A DNA stretch of 64,000 nt from Anthostomella pinea (GCA_963556695.1 CAUWAG010000004.1:1488001-1552000); one strand, 5' to 3'. Shown: positions 42,801-54,531, counted from the first letter of the stretch. Notes: generated by a model not told the origin, from the sequence alone. Numbers and translations are program-made.

Positions 42801-45299
42801 CTATCGTTCTCGATCTTGCGCAACCCGCCCCCATTCCCGTTGAGCTCGAGCAACTCCGTCAAGTCCGAGACCCAGATTCGCCGGCCGGGATCGGCTCGGC
42901 TTGACGAGGAAGTCTCGCTTTTTTAATTTGGCAAACATCCTGTCCTCTTCAAAGAAAGCGCCAGGCCTGGCGAGGTCGACCGGGTGCTTGCGGAGCTCTT
43001 CCAGCATTTTGATAGCCTTTTCCCTCAGACCCCTGGGGAATATGCTGAACGCTCTCACTGTGCGGTCGTTCGACTGGATGCCGGCTTCTTCCAAGTATCG
43101 CATCGCCTTGACCGCACCTCTCACGTCCCTCTCGAGAGCAAATGAGGTGATGAGGGCATTCCAGGTTACGATGTTCGGCTGTACATCCCCGGTCTTAGAC
43201 ATCAGGTTAAGGACGTGAATTGCGCCTTCAGTTTGCCAGTGGTTCTTGAAGCCATTGAGCAGTATCGTCCACGTGTGAACCGAGGGCGAGTGGTAGAGGC
43301 GGTTGTAGCCCAGCTGCTGTTTTTCCCTTTTCGCGCGGAAGAGCATAGTTCGAACTATGTCTAGAGCGAAATCAAGGGAAATCTTGTATTGCAGAAACGC
43401 TCGCAAGAAAATGTCGTATACAAGGGTCTGGTGCTTTTCAAGAAGACCCACTGCAGTAAGATCCTCTGCGGACACAAGGTGTTTGAAATGGGCGTAGTAG
43501 CGACGCAAGTTGCTCGGCCCATGGATGGTTCGCATGTGTGCTCCTAGCATGGTGGATAAAGTGATGCTATCAGGCTGCATGAGCATAGACTCTGGCTGTG
43601 GTGGCAGAGAGGCCATCATCTCACTAACAGGCGTTGTATGCTTTTGGGGGGCGCTGCTTGAGACCAGGACGTTTTCCAGTGGGAAAAGCGTGAGTTTCTG
43701 TAATGGGGCGAGGTCGTAGAACTTGGCGTACAATTGCAACATTGGCCGCCATGCATTGCTACTCTTCTTTCGTTGCCTCCGTCGTCGCTCCTGCTGTGCC
43801 TCATTATCCCGACGAATGATCTCCAGACAGTCGTTGACAATTACTGGCGACCACGCTCCACGCTCGCCGATGACGCGCAGAATTCGTCGCGCAGATGCAA
43901 TATCCATATTCTGAGTTGCTCCATTGAAGAGGATCGAGTATACGTGAGTGTCTGGCTCGATGCCGTGCTGGAGCAGAAGTTCGAAAATTGTCCATGCGGT
44001 ATCAATATGTCCCCGAACACAGAAGTTTCGCATCAATGCAGACAACCCCAGAAGGTTTGGACGAAGTCCGCGCTCGAGCAGCAACTTGAACAGTTCGTCT
44101 GGGGCAGCATGCCCTTCCGGCAACGGCCCATTTTCGTTGAGTGTAAGTAGAGAAGTACAAACGCTTGCAGCGGCCGGGGAGTTGATATCAAATCCAGGTA
44201 TTTCCGTCAAAGAGTAGATGATGTCGGCGGCATGTAGCTTATGTTCAGCCGATGCTGCAAAGTGACTCGCAAAATGCAGCAATGTGTTTGCGTGAAGCGG
44301 GTGCTCGGTCCTTTTCAGGTCTTGGTAGAAGTCGACAAGCTCATCGTTGGACATCGGCGACGCAATCTTCAGCAGGGCGGTTTGTTCCAGGCCTATGTAC
44401 CTCGGTGGGCAACTTTCGAGCAATTTTACGGCAACCTTGCACGTTTCTTTCTCTATCCTCTTCCCGTCGCTGAGCACATTCGTTGCCCGAAAGAGGGCAT
44501 AGAACATGTCTTCGATCACATAAGAAGGACACCACGAAGAGTCGAAGGTTGCGCGGACGAAGGATGGTAGCACGCCCGGCTTCCCATTCAACGCAGACAG
44601 GATCATTTGGGGCCATAGACGCTCCCGCCGCTCCGTATCCAGCCTTTGCCATGCCGCATGCAGGGTTGCCGCATCCTGCTCTCGCATGGATGTCCACATG
44701 CTTGAGTCATCGTCCTCGCCCGAAAAGAGAAAGGTGCTATCCATTGTTTGTAACGACTGTGAATAATCTTTCTTCCACAGGTGGTATCGGTCGAGCCGAT
44801 TGGCGGCCTCATGCCTCGGCTGACCCCAAAGCAACCTTTCCAGCTGACCGATGGCATGGCGTGCTTCTTGGTGTGAGATGATATAGATATGCATCAAGTC
44901 CCCATGTACGACCCTATAGTCCCCAAGCGCTCGAAGGATCTTTTCTTTCAAGAGGAAGGGTGTGACGGCCCGGGGCATGTTGGCTGTCTTTCGTACATCT
45001 GGCCGTCGCAGGGGTACGAATTTCTTCAGTTTGCCGTCCCAGCGGGTCTCCGTCTCTTCGGTTGCTTCGGTGAGTTGATTCGTTCGATAGCTCGGATTCC
45101 GGGGTGAGGCGGGCAACTCTTGGTCGTCGGGACCGGTCTTCTCAGCCTTTGGCGCATTCCAGAAGTAGAGGGCCGCCGGGGGACGCCCCGACATAGGGAA
45201 CACTTGTGTATGCAGCTGGGAGCGCTTTGGCTTGAACCGTCTCGCGGTGGATTGGACAAGACGGGCAATGCATTGTCGACATATGAAGGGGCTTGGCAT
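42801..45299 (-). CDS. Mitochondrial pentatricopeptide-repeat (PPR) protein
   Basis: Single exon, 832 residues. The N-terminus is rich in Arg/Ser/Gln with few acidic residues (RLVQSTARRFKPKRSQLH), typical of a mitochondrial presequence, and has a CRQC pair. Helical-hairpin PPR-like repeats are visible around residues 400-480 (LGLSALMRNFCVRGHIDTAW, IEPDTHVYSILFNGATQNMD) and 670-760 (SVHTWTILLNGFKNH, VQPNIVTWNALITSFALERD). PPR proteins bind organellar RNA and act in its processing, stability or translation (known). The specific target RNA cannot be inferred. The start at 45299 precedes the presequence; an out-of-frame ATG at 45382 opens an overlapping upstream frame. Divergent from cwf18. Confidence 0.88.
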   Translation of the reverse strand: MPSPFICRQCIARLVQSTARRFKPKRSQLHTQVFPMSGRPPAALYFWNAPKAEKTGPDDQELPASPRNPSYRTNQLTEATEETETRWDGKLKKFVPLRRPDVRKTANMPRAVTPFLLKEKILRALGDYRVVHGDLMHIYIISHQEARHAIGQLERLLWGQPRHEAANRLDRYHLWKKDYSQSLQTMDSTFLFSGEDDDSSMWTSMREQDAATLHAAWQRLDTERRERLWPQMILSALNGKPGVLPSFVRATFDSSWCPSYVIEDMFYALFRATNVLSDGKRIEKETCKVAVKLLESCPPRYIGLEQTALLKIASPMSNDELVDFYQDLKRTEHPLHANTLLHFASHFAASAEHKLHAADIIYSLTEIPGFDINSPAAASVCTSLLTLNENGPLPEGHAAPDELFKLLLERGLRPNLLGLSALMRNFCVRGHIDTAWTIFELLLQHGIEPDTHVYSILFNGATQNMDIASARRILRVIGERGAWSPVIVNDCLEIIRRDNEAQQERRRRQRKKSSNAWRPMLQLYAKFYDLAPLQKLTLFPLENVLVSSSAPQKHTTPVSEMMASLPPQPESMLMQPDSITLSTMLGAHMRTIHGPSNLRRYYAHFKHLVSAEDLTAVGLLEKHQTLVYDIFLRAFLQYKISLDFALDIVRTMLFRAKREKQQLGYNRLYHSPSVHTWTILLNGFKNHWQTEGAIHVLNLMSKTGDVQPNIVTWNALITSFALERDVRGAVKAMRYLEEAGIQSNDRTVRAFSIFPRGLREKAIKMLEELRKHPVDLARPGAFFEEDRMFAKLKKRDFLVKPSRSRPANLGLGLDGVARAQREWGRVAQDRER

Positions 45300-45796
45300 T
45301 CTAGGAAAGGCTCCTTGTCGTCGCCGCCAGTGAAGTTCGAAGGATGTCGATCGTAGTCGGGTCGGAGGTCGAAGCTCTTCATTGCTGCTGGATGGACATC
45401 ACCAGTGCATCAAGATAAAGATTTGGCATCAGTCAATTAAACAACTGGCCGATATTCATTCATGAGCAGGAATAAACATATGTACACGCGAAAGTAAGAA
45501 GCAGAGGAGGGCCGGCGCGGTTCTAGTCAGGAGCTTGGAAATTTTCCGGCGCAAAGCATTGAAGTTGCGTATGTACAGTTCTTATCGGGGGTCTCTTATC
45601 GGGGCGCGTTAATCTGGAGATTTTATTCAATGTTGCAGAGCGCCCGGTCGCCAAGCCTCACTTCCACATGCTTGACACTATTTCAACATTGAAACCTCAC
45701 CAAACGAAGCTTGCCCAGCCAGAGAATTTCCGAGAAGACACCACCTTACACCCATAATCCAAGAACCGAACGCAGCAGCATATCCGAAACCATACG
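45300..45796. promoter_or_regulatory. Bidirectional promoter region between the PPR gene and cwf18
   Basis: 497 bp between divergent start codons. GGGGTCTCTTATC-like and TTATCGGGGCGCG sequences occur near 45586-45609. No element assigned with confidence. Confidence 0.4.
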
Positions 45797-46465
45797 ATGT
45801 CGAGCTCACATGCCGCCCTGGGCGCCGCGGCCGACGACCGCAAGGCGCGTCTCGCGAAGCTCAAGAACCTGAAGCGCAAGCAGCCCGCCGACGAGATCGT
45901 AGCCCCCGAGTCTGAACGGTCCGCGTCCCCGCCAGGCAACAACGCATCCGCCGAACAAGAACAACAACAACAGAAAGACGTAGCGAAGCTGCACCTCTCG
46001 GGGCGCAACTACGACGCCGAGGCCAAGGGCGCGAAGCTGGGGTTCGAGGCGCCGCCCACACTAAACATGGAGGGCCCGACGCTGGAGGAGCAGGCCGCCG
46101 AGGTGGAGGCGGCGCTGCGGCTTAAGGCGCAAGAGGACGCCCAGGACGATAAGGGGATTGATTTGTTTAAGCTGCAGCCCAAGAAGCCCAACTGGGACCT
46201 CAAGCGCGACCTCGACAAGAAGCTCGAGGTGCTGAATGTGCGCACCGACAACGCCATTGCGAGGCTGGTCCGCGACCGCATTGCGAACGCCCAGGCGGCC
46301 GCGAGGAAGACGGCGCAGCCGGTGGCGGGCGCGGATGGGGAGGGGGAAGGGGGCGCTGCGGCGGTTGGTATGGATGGTGTTGCGCTGGTGGAGGGCCTAC
46401 GGGTACGGGAGAGAGAGGAGGAAGAAGAGGAGCGGAGAGAACGTGAGGACGAGGATTTGGCGTAG
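45797..46465 (+). CDS. cwf18: Splicing factor Cwf18 (CCDC12 family)
   Basis: Small coiled-coil component of the Prp19/NTC-associated spliceosome (known for Cwf18/CCDC12). Single exon, 222 residues. Seen: basic N-terminal helix DRKARLAKLKNLKRKQ, the family core LHLSGRNYDAEAKGAKLGFE followed by APPTLNMEGPTLEEQAAEVE, then the conserved segment LFKLQPKKPNWDLKRDLDKK with LEVLNVRTDNAIARLVRDRI. The C-terminus is a Gly/Ala stretch followed by a long Glu/Arg charged helix. The start has the expected position relative to the family N-terminus. Confidence 0.92.
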   Translation: MSSSHAALGAAADDRKARLAKLKNLKRKQPADEIVAPESERSASPPGNNASAEQEQQQQKDVAKLHLSGRNYDAEAKGAKLGFEAPPTLNMEGPTLEEQAAEVEAALRLKAQEDAQDDKGIDLFKLQPKKPNWDLKRDLDKKLEVLNVRTDNAIARLVRDRIANAQAAARKTAQPVAGADGEGEGGAAAVGMDGVALVEGLRVREREEEEEERREREDEDLA

Positions 46466-46583
46466 AGCTCGAGCTCTATTTATAATGCACAAGGCACGGC
46501 GTTTGGTTTGCAGCATTTGCGGATCGGTCATCATTGTCTAGATATACAGACTGGCTGGCTCGGATTAAAAAAATGATACCCAT

Positions 46584-47548
46584 CTACCGACCCGTATTCA
46601 TGGACTGTGTCAAGGCCAACCTCTTGGAGAACGGACTGAGGCTTCGCTCGCGCGGTTCGTTTCTTCGCGGTGGCCCTCCTCCGCCCCTGGGGCGACGCTC
46701 CTCACCGCGGTTCCGGCCTGCTCGGTTGTCCTCATTCTCTACGAGACTGCGGTCACGCCTTCCAGGCCGCTCTGGCGACCTTGAGCGGATGCGTCGGCGC
46801 GGTTCCCGTGGTGGCGATCGGCTTGGACTTTGGGAGTACTTTCCACGTCGGCTGTACGCAGAACCGCGCCCCGGAGATTCATCTCGAGCAGCTTGACGTC
46901 CTGACCTGACTGGCGGGCTATCATCCCTGGCGCGTCTGGGAGGGCTCGGAGAACCTTGTCGATCGTAGTCACTAGCAGAATCGTATGACTGGTCTCGCGG
47001 AGCACGGCCAGCCGGTGACGGGCTTTGTCTCCCTCTTCTAGCAGGTGGTTGAGGAGACCTGGATGCTTTTCGATGTCGAGGCGGTGAAAGTGATCCTCTC
47101 GTCGAAATCGTCGAAACGGAGTCAAAGGAAGCGGACCTTTTCCGTTTCGGTAGGTCCTCATCCAAGTCGTCCTCATCGCGCTCTAGCTCCCGCTTCTTCG
47201 CCCTCTCAGCCTCCCTCTTGGCGAGTTCCTCGTCTGCCAGACCTTTCCTGTGATGATGTCAGTAAAAGCCCATAGGAACAAGAACAGGCAGCCTCACGTC
47301 TTTTGGAGCGCGTCTGGCACATCACTGGTCAGCTTCGGTACCAGCTTTGGGTTGAGCAGCTGCTGGGTTCGAGAAGGCCGTGATATATAAGGCCTCTCCT
47401 GTGTCGAAGCCTTGCATTCGTATGAGTAATGCCGTGCTGCGATTGTTAGAGTCATCATCAAGCCGGGGACAGTAGACATATCTTTCTTCAGGCACTTCTG
47501 GCACTGCACATTGGTGGGGGTGGCCTTTGAAGGGCCTCTCCGATACAT
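46584..47548 (-). CDS. Zinc-knuckle protein with SR-like tail (ZCCHC10-like)
   Basis: Exons on the minus strand: 47548-47482, 47433-47298, 47247-46584; 288 residues. Seen: N-terminal MYRRGPSKATPTNVQCQKC, a CX2CX4HX4C knuckle completed across intron 1 (QCQKCLKKGHYSYEC), then ERPYISRPSRTQQLLNPKL, ALQKTKGLADEELAKREAER, an acidic/basic stretch, and a C-terminal domain dense in Arg-Ser, Ser-Pro and Arg-Gly. This layout matches the ZCCHC10/SREK1IP1-like group linked to pre-mRNA splicing (family knowledge). Intron 1 (47481-47434, 48 nt) begins AT and ends AC; no GT-AG choice restores the conserved KKGHYSYEC. Retaining it keeps the frame open but separates the zinc ligands. Start at 47548 by family position. 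Confidence 0.82.
47434..47481 (-). other. Probable AT-AC intron
   Basis: 48 nt on the minus strand: donor ATATGTCT, branch-like TCTAAC, terminal CAC. Removing it joins AAAG to GGCATTAC and completes the zinc knuckle KKGHYSYEC. There is no stop codon in the retained frame. Confidence 0.65.
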
Positions 47549-49192
47549 CGTCCCGAAGTCGAATGAACAAAGTTGAAGTGTCGTGAGTGACGAGATTGTG
47601 TGCAAGCTGGCCGATGTAGCAGCTAAGCGAGTGCGGGAGAGATATAATGCAGGTAATGCGGTAGCTCAGGCAGGAAGTATTGATGCAGGCTTCATTCATC
47701 ATCTGTTGCAAACTGAAGTGACAGTGAGAGCGCAGGGCCATGCTGGGATAGGTTGTGGCGGTGCACATCAACCTAGACTGTCTCCAGCCACAGCTCCACA
47801 TCGTGCAGAATCCCAAGCGGCCCCCACTCGGTGTGACCAAGTGACACACGGGCCGCCAGTAGTTCGGGCAGCTGACGGAAGGCCCAATGTCAGAGACGCA
47901 CGCGCCGCCAAGTACCCCTGGAATACCTCTACGGCACCTGCCGGCAAAGCAATGAGAGCGCTAAAGTCGCTAACTACATATGCCTAGCGCTTCCCCGAAA
48001 TCCGTTAGAAGCACGGGCCACTCCACTGCAGTGAATTTTCAATGTCGATTGCCATCAAGATTCAATACCCACATGAATAAGCTCTCTAAACACCTGGTTG
48101 AAGCCTTCCTCCTTCCTCCCTGACTACAACCTCTACACCCTGGGAGCCGCATAATTCCCTTGTCGGCAATAAGGCTTCAGGTTGTGAGTGAGTGTGCTTG
48201 CATCCTAAAGCATACTCGCTTCGAGATCGCTTTTGCTGCTGCAGCCCAGAAAAATTCCCTGCACCGCCACAGCCTTAGAAGCACAGGGTGGCAGGTGCCA
48301 GTGCTCGATCCAAGTGCAGCCTATTTATTACCTTGTATGGCCCTGCGCTAGGCCAAGATACAGGTACATTACCTATTTCCACGGCCCTGGAGCTACCTCA
48401 CCACCACCCTACCTACCCCCGGCCACCGACTGCCGACCGAAGTCCACCTACATCCACCTCACCCACCTAAACACATCTCCAACCATCCATCCATCTATCA
48501 AAAGTAAATCCGGACCTCCTCCCACCCGACCTCGACACACCCTGCCAGAGTCAAGGGGAGCAGCAGATCGATCAACAGTCCGAGGCACCTCCAAGGTACC
48601 GGCATAGAGGACCACACCGCCTGCGCATCATCCGTCTCGCAGTGTGCGCTCAAGCGAACCTCCCTCTGGACTCTCTTCGCGAAGCATTCGTTCGTTCACT
48701 CGTGCGACCAAACCAACTCTTTGCGAACCAATCCGCCGCACCACCACAGCCCTCCTCCATTTCCCGCTGCCGTCCTGTTACTTGCTGACGGCAGCCCTAT
48801 TCGGCCCCTCGACCCTTCCACCGTCGTCCGACTTTCCTACAAAGTCTCATGCGCAGCTTGGCAGACTGGAATCACCAGCCACTCAACAGTACGCAGCACC
48901 GAGAAGCCCCACGACGACAACATCGAACATACGAACCGCCATTTACGAGATACCCATTACGATCATGATCAGCCGTATTTCCTTTTCCCCTTGGGCTGCG
49001 CAGATTCACTTTCTTTCCTAATTCTCGACTGTGCCAACGTCGTTACATCATACCATCTGGGAATCTCGAACTACATTCATCGGTTTCGTTCGAGGTGCTA
49101 TAGCCGTGCGATAACTTTGCGCTTCTTCCTGTCGTTACCAAGAGCGAGTATTCTTCCCCGGACTCGTCGCACGTCGACCATCTGTCCAAGAT
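47549..49192. other. Upstream region and leader of the R3H-SUZ gene
   Basis: About 1.6 kb between divergent starts. The part from about 48350 to 49190 is C-rich and CT-rich on the plus strand (CCACC, CCTCC runs), like long 5' leaders of fungal RNA-binding protein genes. Several upstream ATGs occur, and one upstream open frame (48721-49401) overlaps the start. No separate gene supported. Confidence 0.45.
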
Positions 49193-51863
49193 ATGGCGAC
49201 TGCGCCTGTGACCTCCGCCGCCAAAAAGTTGTCTTTTGCTTCGGTGCGTTTCAAACCCTCTGCGCCAGATCCCATACCATACAGATTCATCACGCTCCCA
49301 GTATGTATAGCCTTGCTAACTGTGCGCTTAGGTCGCCGCATCAAACCCGAAGGAGAACGTTCCGTTTGTTTTACCCTCTCGAGTTGCCGTACCTGCCATA
49401 GACCGTCGTATGCAACCCACTGCTACCCCTGCAAGAACGGTTTCAACGAGCCAGGGTGCAACGACAGTCGTCATGGCCGGCGAATCACCTGTCGTCAAGA
49501 CGTCTCTTAGCTCTTCAAAGGAGAGCGCGGGAACCATCCCACCCACCAGCGAAGCTACTGATAGCGGCAATGTCGTACAGGGTGTAAAGGATACGAACGC
49601 GTCTTCTACTATGGCTAGTGCTGTGTCCATGCCCAGTCTTGTCGTCAACGGCTCGTCATCTTCTACCGGAGGGTCGCAAAGCAAGAACGATAATGGAATT
49701 TCTATGTCTGATTCCAACTCCGAGATGGGTACTAAGGCCCCCAGCCTGGACGGGAAAAGCATCACATCTGGGACTACCTTTGCTCTGGATGAGAAGGAGT
49801 CCTTGCGCCCGGACGACAGCGCCAGCGTGAAGGCAGCAGCTGACGATGACGAAGCTTTTTCCATCAGGGGGTCGATGATCGCCAACTCTAGGATGGGCTC
49901 TGATGTGGCTCGTGTGCATCGTCTAAGGCTTGGTGACATGCCAGAAAGAAGGATCGTTCAGGTGCCTCTGCTTCCTGGATCACAAGAACAAGGTGTTGGT
50001 ACTCCGCAGAGTGTTGCCTCGAGCCAGCCGCCACCTCTCGAGCAGCCTCAGCCGCTAGGCCCTGTCAGTGGTCCTAGTGATGCCTTCGCTTCAAGTTATG
50101 GACAAAATCCGGATGAGAAGCTTTTGGAGGCTATGCAATCTCCAAAGGATCGGATCTTCCTCTTGAGACTGGAGCAGGATGTTATCAACTTCGTTCAGTC
50201 GTCTAAGTGAGTATACACTGCTGACTGGCATATCAAGGGCACGAGGCTAATGCTAAAGCAGGGAGCCGTACATGGATCTTCCACCGAACAACTCTTTCTG
50301 CAGGATGCTGACCCACAAGCTTGCTGACTACTACCACATGACACATTCTTTCGAAGCCGTGCAAGGCGCAGTTCGCATCTACAGGACTCCGTTCTGTCGC
50401 GTGCCTCCGTCTCTGGCCAGCATCGTCGAAAGTAATGCCACCGTTAGCACAACCACTCCGCCCCCGGTGGTCTTGCCCAAGAAGATCATGCGCCGCGGCG
50501 AGGATGACGGCTCGGGTCAAGCTAGTAACAGTGCCTCCAAAGCCACGTCGGAAGTCGGTAGCGATGGCAAGGAGAGGTCAGGTCACAAGGAAAAGTACGT
50601 GGCACCGTTCCATGATCAGGTGGAATAAACTAACGTCAGGGCTAGGATGACGAGGGAAGAACGTGAAGAAGCGTACAACAGAGCTCGAGAAAGGATTTTT
50701 GGGAATTCTGAGAAAATTTCAGAGACCACGCCAGGTCCGATACAGCCCGATCTGACACTTCTTTGGGCCATCACTAATCCGTCACAGACACTGAGGATGC
50801 TAACGGTATCTCCCGTGCAAGCTCTGTGTCAGCCAAAGACAAGTCAAATACCGGCAAACGAGGTAAGACAGGAAAGCAACGCAGAGATGACTCGGAAAGC
50901 TTCGAATCCCGTTCTGTGTATCGACCGTACTTTCCCCACCAGAAATCCATGGAATGGGCACCTCAGTTCATGCCTGGCGGAAATCTGCAGTATAACGACC
51001 AACTACAACATCAGCCCTACCCGTACGCCTCAGACCAGGCGTATCCACCTCCGCCGCAAGCATACCCAGCCATGCTCCCGAATAACGGGTTCCAGCAATA
51101 CGGTAGCATGCCGGCAGTAAGTATTTCTACTCTGCTTTCTCGTAAAACCACTAACCGTGTAAAGTACCCGCCGCAAACACAGCCCATTCCGCATCACTAT
51201 GCACTCCCTACCGGAGCACCAGGAGCCAGCTACGGGCCTCCAGCCCAAAGTACAGGACAACAGCCGTGGCCGCCTAGCTTCAGCCAGGCGCCTTCCCCTG
51301 GCCCGGGTCAAAGTCGTGGACCACCTCCAGCACACGGGGCCATAGGACCTGGGATTCCTTACGCATTTGGACAACTCCCTGCTCATGTCAACCCTTCTGA
51401 TCCGAAGAGCCAGCATCCTATTCCTGGAAGCTACAGCCGCCAACCTTTCAACCCCAAGACGCAGTCGTTTGTACCCGGTAGCGGGGTGAGCCCGGTCCAG
51501 CCACCGATGCCCCAGTATAACGCAGGTGGTTCCCACGGCAGTCCACAAGTTGGCTCACCGCACCTCGCTTACAATAGCTATGGCTCACCCGCACCGCCCC
51601 AGATGTATATGGGAAGCTCAGCCTATGGTATGAGTCGTCAAAGCTCTAGCAACTCTATGTCGGCATATCATGCACCGCAGCATCACGCCCAACAGCATCA
51701 CGCCCAGCATTCATCGGCGCATCTCCAGCATCTCCCGCAGATGCCCAACAAGCAAGGCATGCTTCATCAGGGACCATTGGCCGGACCTGGCCAAGCCTAC
51801 AGTCATCTGCCCAACTACGGCAATCCGGCCACCCTGCCGCAGAAGCCACCCTCTGGAATATAG
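49193..51863 (+). CDS. R3H and SUZ domain RNA-binding protein
   Basis: Exons: 49193-49243, 49332-50206, 50262-50594, 50640-50734, 50788-51116, 51165-51863; 793 residues. Seen: a Ser/Thr/Pro-rich N-terminal third and an R3H domain at about 286-360 (RIFLLRLEQDVINFVQSSKE then SFCRMLTHKLADYYHMTHSF) with the invariant R-x3-H-like pattern RMLTH. A SUZ motif lies at about 420-445 (MTREEREEAYNRARERIFG). The C-terminal half is Pro/Gln/Tyr/Gly-rich and low-complexity (PYPYASDQAYPPPPQAY, QHHAQQHHAQH). R3H binds single-stranded nucleic acid and SUZ binds RNA (known). The combination is found in encore/R3HDM-type proteins that act in mRNA control, and the tail would suit condensates (inference). Intron 5 (51117-51164) is 48 nt, without a stop, so its retention would add 16 residues. 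Confidence 0.87.
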
Positions 51864-53311
51864 CCCCCTCGCGCATTGCAACGCAGCGCATGGCATAGCA
51901 TGCTAGAAAGATGAGCAAAGCATTGGCGGTGTTCATGTTTCGGGGTGGAACTACATAAATATAAATGGATACAGGGAAAATCACGAAGTCCGATGGCATA
52001 AGGCGTACATGGGCAGTTGGTTTGTGCAAAGTGCATCGGCCGGCGTTCGAGGCGAATGGACTTTACCCAATCGGACTTTGCACTTGTAAAGAAACCATTG
52101 CTTCCTCTCTTTTGGGGATGAAGGCTTGGTTTCTGCATTGTCGTTGTCACGAAGGTCGCATGGGGCGCTGATGACTGCTCTAGTCGGAGCACAACTGCAT
52201 GTACTCTGGACTGTCCTGTGGCAGATCAAGTCCGCCCATATAGCATCTGCTTATACGACGCACTGTTTTCGAAACGTGTTGTTTGCACCTGGTGTTTGTG
52301 ACATGAGCAGTGTATTGTAAGAAAGTCAGTCCTCTGACATTATGTATGTATAGGTAGAGGCGGTTGCCGAGGTGCGTAGACGTTCATACTAGTTAATCCT
52401 GACCGTGCTTCGGTCTGTGTAGAGAAGAATTGTAGCATACGAGCGTTCCTGTTCCGCCTAGGTATCATTGCGCCGCTTGACCTGAATTTGTAGGGAACGT
52501 GAATCCATGTACTCAAGTGTTGTGTATAAAAGGTACCATGGTGGAAGGCTTCTTACCACTCTTATATGTGGTATGTAGTAAGGTTAATCACGTGGGGTCA
52601 GGAGCCTGGCTTCCTCGTGAGATGGATTTTGCGACCTGCATTGACACGAGAACGGAGAGTATTTTGATGTAAAGTCGTATGGAAGAAATCGCTACTACAT
52701 TACTTCAGGTCCGCGTTACTGCCAGAACCAAGATAGCACTGAACTGTACTGGCAAGCTGTTAAACGAGACATTTGGACCGGAATACAATAAGCAAGGATT
52801 CTATCGGTTGTTTCCCTAGTGAGATACCACTAGGAGAAGCATCTACACACTATAGTGAGGATTGATGGTTTCAGCTGCTAGCCTGGTTGGTCATGATCAA
52901 TGAGGTTGTGGTTAGCTACTACACCGTGCTTATCGACATATCATATCGGTAGTCTCTGCTTGTTATCACAGGACCTGAGCAATGTCTGGTGAAGGCAGAT
53001 CGCATATGTTCTTGTAAACTTTCATTCGTGCTGCAGGACTTCTTTCGAGGTTGCCCCGTAAGTGACATATTTGTCTTATCTGACAGACAGACATGGTATT
53101 TGTTTTTGTGAAACCTTTCGCCATGCCATGCAGAATGAGCGAGAAACCCACATCCGCCAAGGATGAACCTATACGGCTCGACGATCCTGTACTATGATTT
53201 GCTCTTGTCTTCATAGCATCCTCTCCTTCTTGTCTGCCTGTCCGTCTGGAGTACACTAATCGTCGAGTCAAGTCATGTCGAAACCTCCCCTCACTATGTG
53301 TGAGATAAGGC
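51864..53311. other. Intergenic: convergent 3' ends of the R3H-SUZ and eIF3f genes
   Basis: About 1.45 kb. Open frames on both strands are short, with no domains. No repeats, RNA genes or element ends recognised. Confidence 0.5.
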
Positions 53312-54531
53312 TCATTCGCCATTCTCCCGCGGTTCCCTAGGCTCCCTGGGCTCTCTCGGCTCGCGGTTGCCGCCTCCTCGGCCACCACCCCGACCACCCC
53401 TGCCGCGCCCGCCGCGCCCGCCCCGCTCACCGCGATCGCCCTTGTTGTCGCCTCCCTTGTCGCCATCCTTCTGCCCATCCTTTTCCTCCAGAGTAGCGGT
53501 CGCCAGGCGCTGGCTGAGATCGATCTGGGTGCGGATGCTGTTGGCCAGGTAGCTGACCATGAGAACGTCCTGGATGTGGTTGTTGAAGTCGGACTCGATG
53601 CATGACGGGTCGACCTTGGGGGCTAGCGACAGTGCACCCATCAGGTACTGGCCTAGGGCGTTGTTGGGCTCGCGCTCTTCGTCGATAATGGCGCTAACAA
53701 ACTCGGACGTGCGCTCCAGCAGGTCAGCGGTGCTCTCGAGGCTGCGCGCCAGACCCTCGACGTCGGTGGAGATGGGTGCCGCGCGGGTGTCGACATCCTT
53801 GGCGCTCGCGATCAGCTCCAGGGCCGACCGCTCGGCATCGTTGTACGAGACCTTGTGCGGGACCTGGATGAATAGACAGCTCTCGGCGGCGCGCTCGGCG
53901 TTGACTGCGACGGGGGCGCTGATGTAGGCCTTGAGGCGCACGTCGGCGCCGGGATCGGTCGACACGGTCAGATGGACGGCCGGGTGGGGGAAGGTGCCGG
54001 TCTCGGGGGAGGCGAAGAAGTTCTGGATCAAGGCGCTGAAGCTGTTGAGCTCGTGCGACGTCGTATACCAGCCCAGCAGGGCCTCTCGCGGGTTCGCCCG
54101 CAGGTGCAGCGACAGCATGTTCTTCTGGTACTCGACGTCCACCTCGACCTGATCCTCATTCTCGGTGTGCGGGATGGCGAAAGCCGACGATACGGACGCC
54201 TCGCTGCCGTCTTCTGAGCGGTTTCCGACGAGCGCTCCGATGACGCGGGATGAGCTCGACGGGCTCGTGGGGAGGTCGCGACGGATGGCATGGTCGAGGA
54301 TGGAGAGGACTGCCTGCGGAAAGGGAGGAAGAGGTTAGTATCAGGCTATATGACCTCACAGACACCGTCCAGAGACACCACCTCGATGCGGCAGTGAAAG
54401 GGTCATGGGCAGGAGGGACGTACTTGGGGTTGGATGTTGACGGAGAGCGGGGCAATATTTCCCTGGAAGTTGAAGGCAGCCGGCGCCAGAGGCCGCGAGA
54501 GGTGAAGAAACGGCGAAGTGTCCACAGCCAT
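53312..54531 (-). CDS. Translation initiation factor eIF3 subunit f
   Basis: Non-catalytic MPN-domain subunit of eIF3, acting in 43S/48S assembly (known). Exons on the minus strand: 54531-54424 and 54313-53312; 369 residues. Seen: N-terminal [20 protein letters not shown], then the MPN core starting [13 protein letters not shown] with [20 protein letters not shown], and [40 protein letters not shown] and [20 protein letters not shown] follow. The JAMM metalloprotease residues (HxHxxS-D) are absent, as expected for eIF3f. The tail is an Arg-Gly-rich stretch ([18 protein letters not shown]) followed by REP repeats, seen in several fungal orthologues. Divergent from utp25, which works in ribosome production. 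Confidence 0.94.

Noticed and set aside
46739..47176. Alternative minus-strand frame within the zinc-knuckle gene
   Set aside because: Shadow of the SR-like tail in another frame; no motif, and the true frame has the Arg-Ser repeats.
48721..49401. Plus-strand frame of 226 codons upstream of the R3H-SUZ start
   Set aside because: Pro/Ser/His-rich read of a CT-rich leader, overlaps the R3H-SUZ start and first intron out of frame, no domain.
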